Shown here: one piece after another, positions 25,000 to 32,434 of the stretch | Numbering within the stretch: position 1 is the first letter of the stretch | Layout: each line of letters begins with the position of its first letter | NCBI RefSeq assembly: GCF_027531705.1 | Contig: NZ_JAPZSP010000021.1 | Span: 124,001-188,000 of the forward strand | DNA length: 64,000 bases | DNA from: Flavobacterium sp. | Lineage (GTDB): Bacteria; Bacteroidota; Bacteroidia; Flavobacteriales; Flavobacteriaceae | Direction: 5' to 3' | Translations under genes and position numbers: made by a program | Notes under the pieces: generated by a model | Database searches by the model: none | Seen by the model: only the letters and a program-made list of their open reading frames with translations | Told to the model about the DNA's origin: nothing

Positions 25000-27111
25000 A
25001 TGAAAAAATATCTTTTATTGACTTTGCTTACTATACAGTTTGCTTTATTTGCTCAACAAAACAACAATGTAGAGCAATTTCCAGTTTTTTCTGAATGTGA
25101 AAACCTAAACGGAAATCAACTTGAGGCTTGTTTTTACTATCATGTGCAACAAAATGTGTATAGCAATTTTAAAGTTGCTGATAATTTGACGCAAAACAAG
25201 TATCAAGGCATTGTTATTGTTCTTTTTGAAGTAAATGAAAAAGGTGTTTTTAAAGTTCAATATGTTGATTCTAACGAAGCAGATTTGATTGAAGAAGCAA
25301 AACGTGTTTTTGGTTTGTTTCCAACTGTTCAACCACCAACATACAGCGGAAAACCAACGTATTCTAAATATACAGTTCGAATTGGAATTCCACTAAAAAA
25401 TCCAGCCGAAATTGTAGCAGAAATTCCTGTTGAAAATCAAGCAAAAAATAATAGTTCCGAAAAAATAAAAGAAAAAGAATTCCCTGAATATGATCAAATT
25501 GTTTATAAAAAATTCAATAATCCCCAATTTGAAAGTCGCTTAAATATTCCGTTTTCACACAGTTATTATGCACAATTTGACGACGAAATGAATCAAGTTG
25601 GTACAAATAATCACACAGCTTCAAAACCATATTCGTATGCTGAAGTTTCAAAATACTACAATTTTGCAGAAAATAATAAAAAGATTTTGGTAGATGCTTC
25701 AGGCTGGTGGTCAAGAAAATTGTGGAACGAAAATACAGTCGAAATTCAAGGTGATGATTATTGGTTTACGCTTAATCCAATTCTAGATTTACAAGTTGGA
25801 AAAGCGACAGAAAAAAATGACAAAAGAACTTATGTAAATACAAGAGGAATTCAAGTGCAAGGTGGTTTAGGTAAAGAATTGAATTTTACTACAACCATTT
25901 ACGAAAGTCAAGGAAGATTTGCCGATTATTTTAATCGTTATTCTCAATCCATAAAACCTTCAGGTGGAAGTCCAGCAGTAGTTCCAGGTATTGGAATTGC
26001 TAAAGAATTCAAAACAGATGCCTACGATATGCCATTGGCAGAAGCAAATTTGACATATACACCAAGTAAAATGATTAACCTTCAGTTGGGTTATGGCAGA
26101 AATTTTATTGGTGATGGATACCGTTCGCTTATTACAACAGATGGTGTTAGTCCGAATCCGTATTTCAAAATAAACACTAGTTTTTGGAAAATAAAATACA
26201 CTAATACTTATACTTGGTTAAAAGATGTTCGTGCAGACGCAACAGTTGATGGAACTTATGCTAGAAAATTCATGGCAAATCATTATTTAAGTTGGAATGC
26301 AACTAAAAGATTAAATATCGGATTTTTTGAATCGGTTGTTTGGAGTAATCAAAACGATAGAGGATTTGATATGAGTTTTGTGAATCCAATTATCTTTTAT
26401 CGTTCAGTTGAATTTGCATCTTCTTCAAAAAGTGGGAATGCTCTTTTAGGCGTTACTTCAAAATATAAATGGAATAATAAAATCAATTTATATGCACAGT
26501 TTTTGATTGATGAATTTGCACTTGGCGATGTCAAAGAACAAAATAAAAGTTGGAGAAACAAATTTGCCTATCAGTTAGGAGTAAAATATTATAATGCTTT
26601 TGGTGTTGAAAATTTATTGTTGCAGGCTGAATACAATCGTGTGCGTCCTTATGTGTATTCTCATAGTAATCCTTTGACAAATTATGCAAGTGTTAACCAA
26701 AGTTTAGGGCATCAATGGGGCGCAAATTTTAGCGAATTCATTGCCATAGCACGTTATCATAAAGGAAGAATTTTTGCTGATGCTAAATTAACAGCTGGAA
26801 CAAGAGGCTTTGATTTTGCAAACTCTGGAGCAAATTCTAACTATGGAAGTGATATATACAGAGATTATGACCAAGATAGATTTGCAGACACAGGAGTTAA
26901 AATTGGTCAAGGAAACAAAACAACAATTTTTATTGCTGATGTTCAGGCGGGTTATCTCATCAATCCATCAACAAACTTGAAATTATTCGGAAGTCTGATT
27001 TATAGAAATTTTAATCCAACGGTTGAAACTGTTACTGTTTTTAAAGAAAACACCACTTGGTTTTCAGTAGGAATTAGAAGTGATATTTTTAATTGGTATT
27101 TTGATTATTAA
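25000..27111 (+). CDS. remB: RemB-like gliding motility outer-membrane protein
   Basis: 703 residues from the ATG at 25000; an adjacent TTG at 24997 is not needed. The signal peptide ends about residue 18 (FALFAQ). Residues about 60-135 look like a TonB C-terminal-type alpha/beta domain (GIVIVLFEVNEKG..). The remainder (about 165-703) is a strand-rich barrel ending GIRSDIFNWYFDY, with a terminal aromatic typical of an outer-membrane protein. The order sprA-gcvH-vanZ-deoC followed by this gene is the order I recall for remB in F. johnsoniae, where remB is a gliding gene. Identification is by recall of neighbourhood and architecture, not by alignment. Confidence 0.75.
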   Translation: MKKYLLLTLLTIQFALFAQQNNNVEQFPVFSECENLNGNQLEACFYYHVQQNVYSNFKVADNLTQNKYQGIVIVLFEVNEKGVFKVQYVDSNEADLIEEAKRVFGLFPTVQPPTYSGKPTYSKYTVRIGIPLKNPAEIVAEIPVENQAKNNSSEKIKEKEFPEYDQIVYKKFNNPQFESRLNIPFSHSYYAQFDDEMNQVGTNNHTASKPYSYAEVSKYYNFAENNKKILVDASGWWSRKLWNENTVEIQGDDYWFTLNPILDLQVGKATEKNDKRTYVNTRGIQVQGGLGKELNFTTTIYESQGRFADYFNRYSQSIKPSGGSPAVVPGIGIAKEFKTDAYDMPLAEANLTYTPSKMINLQLGYGRNFIGDGYRSLITTDGVSPNPYFKINTSFWKIKYTNTYTWLKDVRADATVDGTYARKFMANHYLSWNATKRLNIGFFESVVWSNQNDRGFDMSFVNPIIFYRSVEFASSSKSGNALLGVTSKYKWNNKINLYAQFLIDEFALGDVKEQNKSWRNKFAYQLGVKYYNAFGVENLLLQAEYNRVRPYVYSHSNPLTNYASVNQSLGHQWGANFSEFIAIARYHKGRIFADAKLTAGTRGFDFANSGANSNYGSDIYRDYDQDRFADTGVKIGQGNKTTIFIADVQAGYLINPSTNLKLFGSLIYRNFNPTVETVTVFKENTTWFSVGIRSDIFNWYFDY

Positions 27112-27217
27112 TAAAATTATTGGATAAATAAGTTATAGTCTAAAAGCAAGAATGATTATTCCATATAAAATTAAAAAAAATCTAAAAATCACTACTTAAA
27201 ATCAATAATCTTATTTG

Positions 27218-27226
27218 TACTTTTGC
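27218..27226 (+). promoter_or_regulatory. -7 box upstream of ctaB
   Basis: TACTTTTGC is a full TAnnTTTG match 37 bases before the ctaB start, in the 151-base gap after remB. No good -33 TTG is seen at the usual distance. The rest of the gap is AT-rich and I see no gene in it. Confidence 0.5.
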
Positions 27227-27262
27227 ACACCAAATAGAATACACTATTTATCAAAGTAAAAA

Positions 27263-28162
27263 TTGGAACAAACCGCTAACTTTTCATTTAAGAATATTTT
27301 TAACGATTTTAAAGCAATCACTAAGGCTGGACTTGCCGTAAGTGTTTTGTTTTCTTCAATCGCTGGGTACTTGTTAGGTTTTGATGATGAACATCCTTTT
27401 AGTTGGTCTGTTTTAGTCATGTTAAGCATTGGTGGTTATTGCATGGTTGGAGCATCAAATGCTTTCAATCAAGTTATAGAAAAAGACCTCGATGCTTTAA
27501 TGGACAGAACTAAAAATCGTCCAATTCCGGCTGGAAGAATGTCGTCAAATACAGCATTGATAATAGCAAGTTTGTTAACAATTATTGGAATAACACTATT
27601 ATATGTAATCAATCCAAAATCAGCAATGTTTGGTGCGATTTCTATTTTTCTTTACACAAGTATTTATACACCTTTAAAGACAGTTACACCATTATCGGTT
27701 TTTGTTGGAGCATTTCCTGGCGCAATTCCATTTATGTTAGGTTGGGTTGCCGCTACTGGAGAATTTGGTATTGAAGCAGGAACATTGTTTTTAATTCAGT
27801 TTTTTTGGCAATTTCCTCATTTTTGGGCAATTGGATGGTTTTTATATGAAGACTATGAAAAAGCAGGTTTCTTTATGTTGCCATCAGGTAAAAAAGATAA
27901 ATCTACTGCAACGCAAATAATTTTATATACATTTTGGTTATTAATAGCTTCACTTTTACCAGTTTTAGGTTATACAGGTAAATTACATATATCAATTATT
28001 TCGGCAGTTGTTGTATTTTTGCTGGGAATATGGATGCTTTTTTACGCAACTAAGCTATATCAAAACAGAACACCAAAAGCAGCAAGAACATTAATGTTAG
28101 TGAGTGTTTCCTATATAAGTTTATTACAAATAGTATATATAGTTGACAAATTTTTAAGATAA
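27263..28162 (+). CDS. ctaB: Protoheme IX farnesyltransferase (heme O synthase)
   Basis: 299 residues from TTG at 27263; the next ATG would remove the first membrane segment, so TTG is required. The UbiA-family motif ASNAFNQVIEKDLDALMDRT..RPIPAG is present, with D75, D77, M80, R82 and R86-P87 around the prenyl-diphosphate site. About nine membrane segments follow. It transfers farnesyl to protoheme to make heme O for heme-copper oxidases. It leads an eight-gene run for oxidase subunits and copper delivery. Confidence 0.95.
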   Translation: MEQTANFSFKNIFNDFKAITKAGLAVSVLFSSIAGYLLGFDDEHPFSWSVLVMLSIGGYCMVGASNAFNQVIEKDLDALMDRTKNRPIPAGRMSSNTALIIASLLTIIGITLLYVINPKSAMFGAISIFLYTSIYTPLKTVTPLSVFVGAFPGAIPFMLGWVAATGEFGIEAGTLFLIQFFWQFPHFWAIGWFLYEDYEKAGFFMLPSGKKDKSTATQIILYTFWLLIASLLPVLGYTGKLHISIISAVVVFLLGIWMLFYATKLYQNRTPKAARTLMLVSVSYISLLQIVYIVDKFLR

Positions 28163-28175
28163 TAAAAAGTTATTT

Positions 28176-28763
28176 ATGGATACTAAAATGACCAAACAAG
28201 AGCACAAACAAAGAAGCGACAAGTCATACAAATTATTGCTTCTTTTTGCAATGTTAAGTATGACAATGATGTTCGCCGGACTAACAAGTGCATTTGTAGT
28301 AAGTAAATCAAGAACTGATTGGTTGAAGGATTTTCAAATGCCAAGCTCATTTCTTATTAGTACAATTGTGATTATTGCTTGTAGTGTTACATTTTATTTA
28401 GCTCAAAAAGCAATCAAAAAAAATAATCGAAACCTAACAACTCAGATGCTACTAGCTACTTTAGTATTGAGTATTTTCTTTATTTTCTTTCAGTTTAGAG
28501 GTTTTGATCAACTTATTCAAATGGGCTATTTTTTCACTGGAAGTCAAAGTAACATTACTACCACGTTTTTATATGTTGTAGCATTATTACACTTGGTTCA
28601 TCTTTTTGGTGGCATAATTTCACTTTTAATTATAATTTATAATCATTTTAAACAAAAATACAATTCGAGTCAAACCCTTGGTATTGAGCTTGGTGCGATG
28701 TATTGGCACTTTCTCGATTTATTGTGGGTGTATTTGTTTTTGTTTTTATTTTTCTTTAAATAA
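28176..28763 (+). CDS. Cytochrome c oxidase subunit III family protein (short form)
   Basis: 195 residues with five hydrophobic segments. The end LGIELGAMYWHFLDLLWVYLFLFLFFFK carries the subunit III signature (YWHFLDxxWxxLF), and LLHLVHLFGGII matches the helix before it. It starts 13 bases after ctaB. It is one of two subunit III genes in tandem and lacks the first two helices of the classical seven-helix form. In Bacteroidota this pair usually accompanies subunit IV in caa3-type or related oxidases. Confidence 0.9.
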   Translation: MDTKMTKQEHKQRSDKSYKLLLLFAMLSMTMMFAGLTSAFVVSKSRTDWLKDFQMPSSFLISTIVIIACSVTFYLAQKAIKKNNRNLTTQMLLATLVLSIFFIFFQFRGFDQLIQMGYFFTGSQSNITTTFLYVVALLHLVHLFGGIISLLIIIYNHFKQKYNSSQTLGIELGAMYWHFLDLLWVYLFLFLFFFK

Positions 28764-28773
28764 GAAAAAAATG

Positions 28774-28781
28774 TAAATTTG
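28774..28781 (+). promoter_or_regulatory. Possible internal -7 box before the second subunit III gene
   Basis: TAAATTTG fits TAnnTTTG and stands 25 bases before the ATG of the next gene in the 42-base gap. It could give extra transcripts for the long subunit III gene. There is no clear -33 element. Confidence 0.35.
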
Positions 28782-28805
28782 GGAACTTTTTAACTAATAA
28801 TTTAT

Positions 28806-29834
28806 ATGGGAGCGACAGTTACTACTGCAAACACTAACGAAAAAACTTGGGGCGGCGGAAATGAACCGATGGGAGCAAGTTATGGCAAATTGATGATGTG
28901 GTTTTTCATCTTATCAGATGCTTTAACCTTCTCAGGATTCTTGGCAGCTTATGGTTTTTCTAGATTTAAATTTATTGAAACTTGGCCTTTAGCAGATGAA
29001 GTATTTACACACTTTCCTTTTATGCATGGCGTTTCTGCACCAATGTACTATGTGGCATTGATGACTTTTATACTTATCTTTTCTTCTGTTACTATGGTAC
29101 TTGCTGTTGATGCTGGTCATCAAATGAAAAAAGACAAAGTTGCTATTTACATGTTCTTAACTATTATCGGCGGATTAATCTTCGTTGGTTCGCAAGCTTG
29201 GGAATGGAAAAATTTCATCAAAGGTGAATACGGAGCAATCGAAACTAAAGGTGGAAGTTTACTTCAATTTGTTGACAAAACAGGAAAAAGAGTAGCACTA
29301 TCTGAATTTGCTGCAACTTTACCAGAAGATAGAACACAACTCACAAGAAGTAGAGCGACTTGGTTTATGAATGAAGGTTCATTACCAACTTATTCTGTTG
29401 CCGAAGTTCAAGCTGGTTTTAAAGCGCATCCTGAACTTTTAGTAAGAACAGAAACCATCAGCAACGGTGACGAAGCGACTTTAAAAGATCCTAAAATTGA
29501 TCAAACGCTTACTAAAAAGAAGCATAAAACTGTATTGACAAGAGCAGAATCTGAAGCTCGTTTAGCATCTGCTCATTATGTAGTTGAAGGTGCAAACCTT
29601 ACTAGAAATGAATACGGAAGCAAATTATTTGCTGATTTCTTTTTCTTTATAACAGGTTTTCACGGTTTTCACGTATTTTCTGGTGTTATCATCAATATTA
29701 TTATTTTCTTCAATGTTCTATTAGGAACGTATGAAAAAAGAAGAAGTTACGAAATGGTTGAAAAAGTTGGACTTTATTGGCACTTTGTCGATTTAGTATG
29801 GGTTTTCGTTTTCACATTCTTCTATTTAGTTTAA
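28806..29834 (+). CDS. Cytochrome c oxidase subunit III (long form with loop insertion)
   Basis: 342 residues. Membrane helices occupy about 28-50, 70-98 and 110-135 and then 275-300 and 315-340. The final VGLYWHFVDLVWVFVFTFFYLV is the subunit III signature. Between about residues 138 and 270 is a charged soluble stretch of about 130 residues (GGSLLQFVDKTGKRVALSEFAATLPEDRTQ...) where classical subunit III has only a short loop. I recall similar long subunit III proteins in Flavobacteriia. It is part of the terminal oxidase that reduces oxygen at the inner membrane. Confidence 0.9.
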   Translation: MGATVTTANTNEKTWGGGNEPMGASYGKLMMWFFILSDALTFSGFLAAYGFSRFKFIETWPLADEVFTHFPFMHGVSAPMYYVALMTFILIFSSVTMVLAVDAGHQMKKDKVAIYMFLTIIGGLIFVGSQAWEWKNFIKGEYGAIETKGGSLLQFVDKTGKRVALSEFAATLPEDRTQLTRSRATWFMNEGSLPTYSVAEVQAGFKAHPELLVRTETISNGDEATLKDPKIDQTLTKKKHKTVLTRAESEARLASAHYVVEGANLTRNEYGSKLFADFFFFITGFHGFHVFSGVIINIIIFFNVLLGTYEKRRSYEMVEKVGLYWHFVDLVWVFVFTFFYLV

Positions 29835-29853
29835 TCATATAAAGTTTATTATT

Positions 29854-30204
29854 ATGTCTCACGAACACGTTTCTAATACAAAAAGAATTTGGCAAGTATT
29901 TGGTTTGCTATCTATAATAACAATTGTTGAAGTAGCATTTGGTATTTTCAAACCAGAAGCATTATTTATGACCAATTTCTTAGGAATGAATTTACTTAAC
30001 TGGTTATTCATCATTCTTACTTTAGTAAAAGCTTATTATATCGTTTGGGCTTTCATGCACATGGAAGGTGAAACTTCAAGTTTAAGATGGTCAGTAGTTG
30101 GAACAGTAATTTTTCTAGTAATCTATTTACTGTTCATACTTCTTACTGAAGCAGATTATATTTATGGTATTTTCAAAAATTCTACCATTAAATGGAATTT
30201 TTAA
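29854..30204 (+). CDS. Cytochrome c oxidase subunit IV family protein
   Basis: 116 residues with three hydrophobic segments (about 13-32, 44-70 and 80-102). The middle segment ends LVKAYYIVWAFMHMEGE, a hallmark of bacterial COX IV/CyoD-like subunits. It lies 19 bases after subunit III and is followed by a strong terminator, so it ends the oxidase subunit block. Confidence 0.88.
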   Translation: MSHEHVSNTKRIWQVFGLLSIITIVEVAFGIFKPEALFMTNFLGMNLLNWLFIILTLVKAYYIVWAFMHMEGETSSLRWSVVGTVIFLVIYLLFILLTEADYIYGIFKNSTIKWNF

Positions 30205-30223
30205 CAAGATATTAATTGTTTTT

Positions 30224-30250
30224 AAAGGTACGTTTTGCGTACCTTTTTTT
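30224..30250 (+). terminator. Rho-independent terminator after COX subunit IV
   Basis: A perfect 9-bp stem (AAAGGTACG at 30224-30232, CGTACCTTT at 30238-30246), 5-base loop and T tail. A TAnnTTTG box (TATTTTTG, 30250-30257) follows directly and probably starts transcription of the Sco block. Confidence 0.85.
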
Positions 30251-30284
30251 ATTTTTGTACATTAAATAACATAAGCTACTTCTA

Positions 30285-30944
30285 ATGAAAAAAAACATAG
30301 TCCTTTTTATCCTTTTTATCCTTCCTATTGTAGCGTATTTGTTTTTTGCAACTGGAGTAAACTCATTTATGACATTGCCTGTATTAACAAAAAATGTAAA
30401 TGAACTTGGCAATTGGAAATCTCTAAATGATGAAAAAGTAGTTCTAAAAGATAAAATAACGATTCTGGGTTTTGGCGGAAATTCTATTTTGAATCAAAAA
30501 GGAACTTATTTTAATTTGAATCAAAAAATTTATGATAAAAACAAAGCCTTCAAAGATTTTCAATCTGTAACAATTATGCCTTTAGGCTCAGAAAAACAAG
30601 TTGAAGAATTGGTTTCAAAATTAAAAACATTGAATACAATTGATAATTGGCATTTTGTTTTTGCTACTCCTAGTGAAATTCAAAAACATTATTTATCTCT
30701 AAAAATTAAAGAGGCTATTCAGACAGATTTGAGTGCAAAAAAAGTTTTTATAATTGACAAAAAATTAAATCTAAGAGGAAGAAAAGCTAAAACGTTTGTT
30801 GGAAGTAATAAAGATGATTATAAAGAAGGTTATGATGCTGCTTCGCCATCTGATTTGTATAATGAAATGGCAGATGATGTAAAAGTCATCTTAGCTGAAT
30901 ACAGACTAGCATTGAAACGAAATAACTCAAAAAGACAAATTTAA
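30285..30944 (+). CDS. Single-pass membrane protein of the oxidase-assembly block, unknown function
   Basis: 219 residues. One N-terminal membrane segment (about 4-24) is followed by a soluble alpha/beta region. Elements such as KITILGFGGNSILNQKGTYFNLN and NWHFVFATPSEIQ have the look of a thioredoxin-like fold, and it precedes a Sco protein, but no CxxC or CxxxC motif is present. It lies 3 bases before the Sco gene and is surely co-translated with it. A structural or copper-relay partner of Sco is possible. I do not recognise a named family. Confidence 0.6.
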   Translation: MKKNIVLFILFILPIVAYLFFATGVNSFMTLPVLTKNVNELGNWKSLNDEKVVLKDKITILGFGGNSILNQKGTYFNLNQKIYDKNKAFKDFQSVTIMPLGSEKQVEELVSKLKTLNTIDNWHFVFATPSEIQKHYLSLKIKEAIQTDLSAKKVFIIDKKLNLRGRKAKTFVGSNKDDYKEGYDAASPSDLYNEMADDVKVILAEYRLALKRNNSKRQI

Positions 30945-30947
30945 ATT

Positions 30948-31634
30948 ATGCTGAAAAATAAATCATATATCTGGATTTCGTTTATCGTTTTAATTTTTGG
31001 GATTATTGTTGTTCCAGAAATAATCAATCGTTTTAAAAACAATCAAGTTGTTGAAGGCGATAGATTAGACGCTGTAGATAACAATGGTACTTCAAACACT
31101 AACTTGATTGAAATTGGTCCAGCACCAAAATTTGAATTAACCAATCAAGACAATAAGAAAATTTCAAACAAAGAATATTTAGGTAAAGTATACGTTTTGG
31201 AGTTTTTCTTTTCAACTTGCCCAACTATTTGTCCAAAAATGAATAAAAGCATGATGGAAATTCAAAATAAATTCTTTGGAAACCCAAACTTTGGCATTGC
31301 ATCCATAACTATCAATCCTGAAACCGATACAGCCGAAGTCTTAAAAAAACACGCTGATGAATTAGGAGTAAAATCTACCAATTGGCATTTTCTAACTGGT
31401 GATAAAACGTATATTTTTGAATTGGCAAATAAAGGCTTTAATTTGTATGCAGGAGAAAACAGCAAAGTCAATGGCGGATTTGAACATTCAGGTTTGTTTG
31501 CATTAATAGACAAAAAAGGAAACATTCGTTGCCGAAATGATGCCTACGGAAATCCAATTTTATACTACGATGGATTAGACAAAAAAGGCGTACAAGCCAT
31601 TCAACAAGATATAGCAATTTTACTAAGAGAATAA
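30948..31634 (+). CDS. SCO1/SenC/PrrC-family copper chaperone
   Basis: 228 residues with an N-terminal anchor (about 8-24) and a thioredoxin fold. The copper-binding set is complete: C91 and C95 in STCPTICPKM and H180 in GGFEHSGLF. Sco proteins deliver copper to, or reduce, the CuA site of cytochrome oxidase subunit II on the outer face of the inner membrane. Subunits I and II are not in this window. It lies between the unknown membrane protein and the DUF420 gene, with gaps of 3 and 2 bases. Confidence 0.93.
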   Translation: MLKNKSYIWISFIVLIFGIIVVPEIINRFKNNQVVEGDRLDAVDNNGTSNTNLIEIGPAPKFELTNQDNKKISNKEYLGKVYVLEFFFSTCPTICPKMNKSMMEIQNKFFGNPNFGIASITINPETDTAEVLKKHADELGVKSTNWHFLTGDKTYIFELANKGFNLYAGENSKVNGGFEHSGLFALIDKKGNIRCRNDAYGNPILYYDGLDKKGVQAIQQDIAILLRE

Positions 31635-31636
31635 AA

Positions 31637-32182
31637 ATGGAAGAAAATAAAAATTTAGAAAAAAAGTTTAGTTTACCAATTACAATTGTATCTATCTTAA
31701 TTCCAATTGTGGTGGCAATATTGCTTACAGTTCGATTAAAAGATTTTGGAATCAATGTTGAGCCGCTTCCTTTTTTACCACCAATTTATGCAGTTATTAA
31801 CGCAATTACAGCTGTTGTTTTAGTAGTTGGTGTTTGGGCTATCAAAAACGGTAAAAGAAAATTACACCAACAATTAATGACTACAGCAATTGCATTATCA
31901 CTTGCTTTCTTAGTATTATATATTGCGTATCATTTAACAACGGATGCAACGAAATTTGGCGGAGAAGGAATGGTTAGATACGTTTATTTTTTCTTACTGT
32001 TAACGCATATTTTATTGTCAATTGCTGTTGTACCAATGGTTTTGATAACATATGTAAGAGCGTTGTCTGAGCAATTTGATAGACACAAAAAAATTGCTAA
32101 AATTACATTTCCAATTTGGTTATACGTGGCAATTTCGGGTGTTGTTGTATATTTAATGATTGCACCTTACTATGTACACTAA
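31637..32182 (+). CDS. DUF420 family membrane protein
   Basis: 181 residues with five hydrophobic segments (about 15-32, 50-70, 83-103, 118-140 and 157-176). The pattern LPPIYAVINAITAVVLVVGVWAIKNGKRKLHQQLMTTA and the H-bearing helices YIAYHLTTD and LLLTHILLSI match the DUF420/YozB family. That family is found beside Sco and oxidase genes and is related to the CtaM-type assembly factors. A role in oxidase maturation is inference from context. It overlaps the next gene by 11 bases. Confidence 0.85.
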   Translation: MEENKNLEKKFSLPITIVSILIPIVVAILLTVRLKDFGINVEPLPFLPPIYAVINAITAVVLVVGVWAIKNGKRKLHQQLMTTAIALSLAFLVLYIAYHLTTDATKFGGEGMVRYVYFFLLLTHILLSIAVVPMVLITYVRALSEQFDRHKKIAKITFPIWLYVAISGVVVYLMIAPYYVH

Positions 32183-32417
32183 AATCCTGAATCCTGAATC
32201 CAAAATTTCAAATTTTCTAATTGGAATTTTTATTTTCTTAATTGGAGTTTCTTCCAATGCACAATGTGCCATGTGTAGAGCGTCTTTGCAAGGTGATCAA
32301 AATGTGGCAAAAGCTGAAGCTGTAAACGACGGAATTGTTTACCTAATGATTATTCCGTATGTGCTAGTTGGTGCTATTGGTTATTATATTTTTAGAATGT
32401 ATAAGAAGAAAGAATGA
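32172..32417 (+). CDS. Small membrane protein with CxxC motif, end of the Sco block
   Basis: 81 residues from the ATG at 32172; a TTG 12 bases earlier is a weaker choice. A signal-like segment (about 14-30, ending SSNAQ) is followed by CAMCRASLQGD, then a second membrane segment (about 53-72, IVYLMIIPYVLVGAIGYYIF) and a basic tail. The CxxC just after the first segment would face the periplasm. With Sco and DUF420 directly upstream and an 11-base overlap, a thiol or copper-binding role in oxidase assembly is plausible. No named family is recognised. Confidence 0.65.
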   Translation: MYTKILNPESKISNFLIGIFIFLIGVSSNAQCAMCRASLQGDQNVAKAEAVNDGIVYLMIIPYVLVGAIGYYIFRMYKKKE

Positions 32418-32434
32418 GTAAAACTATCATCTAA

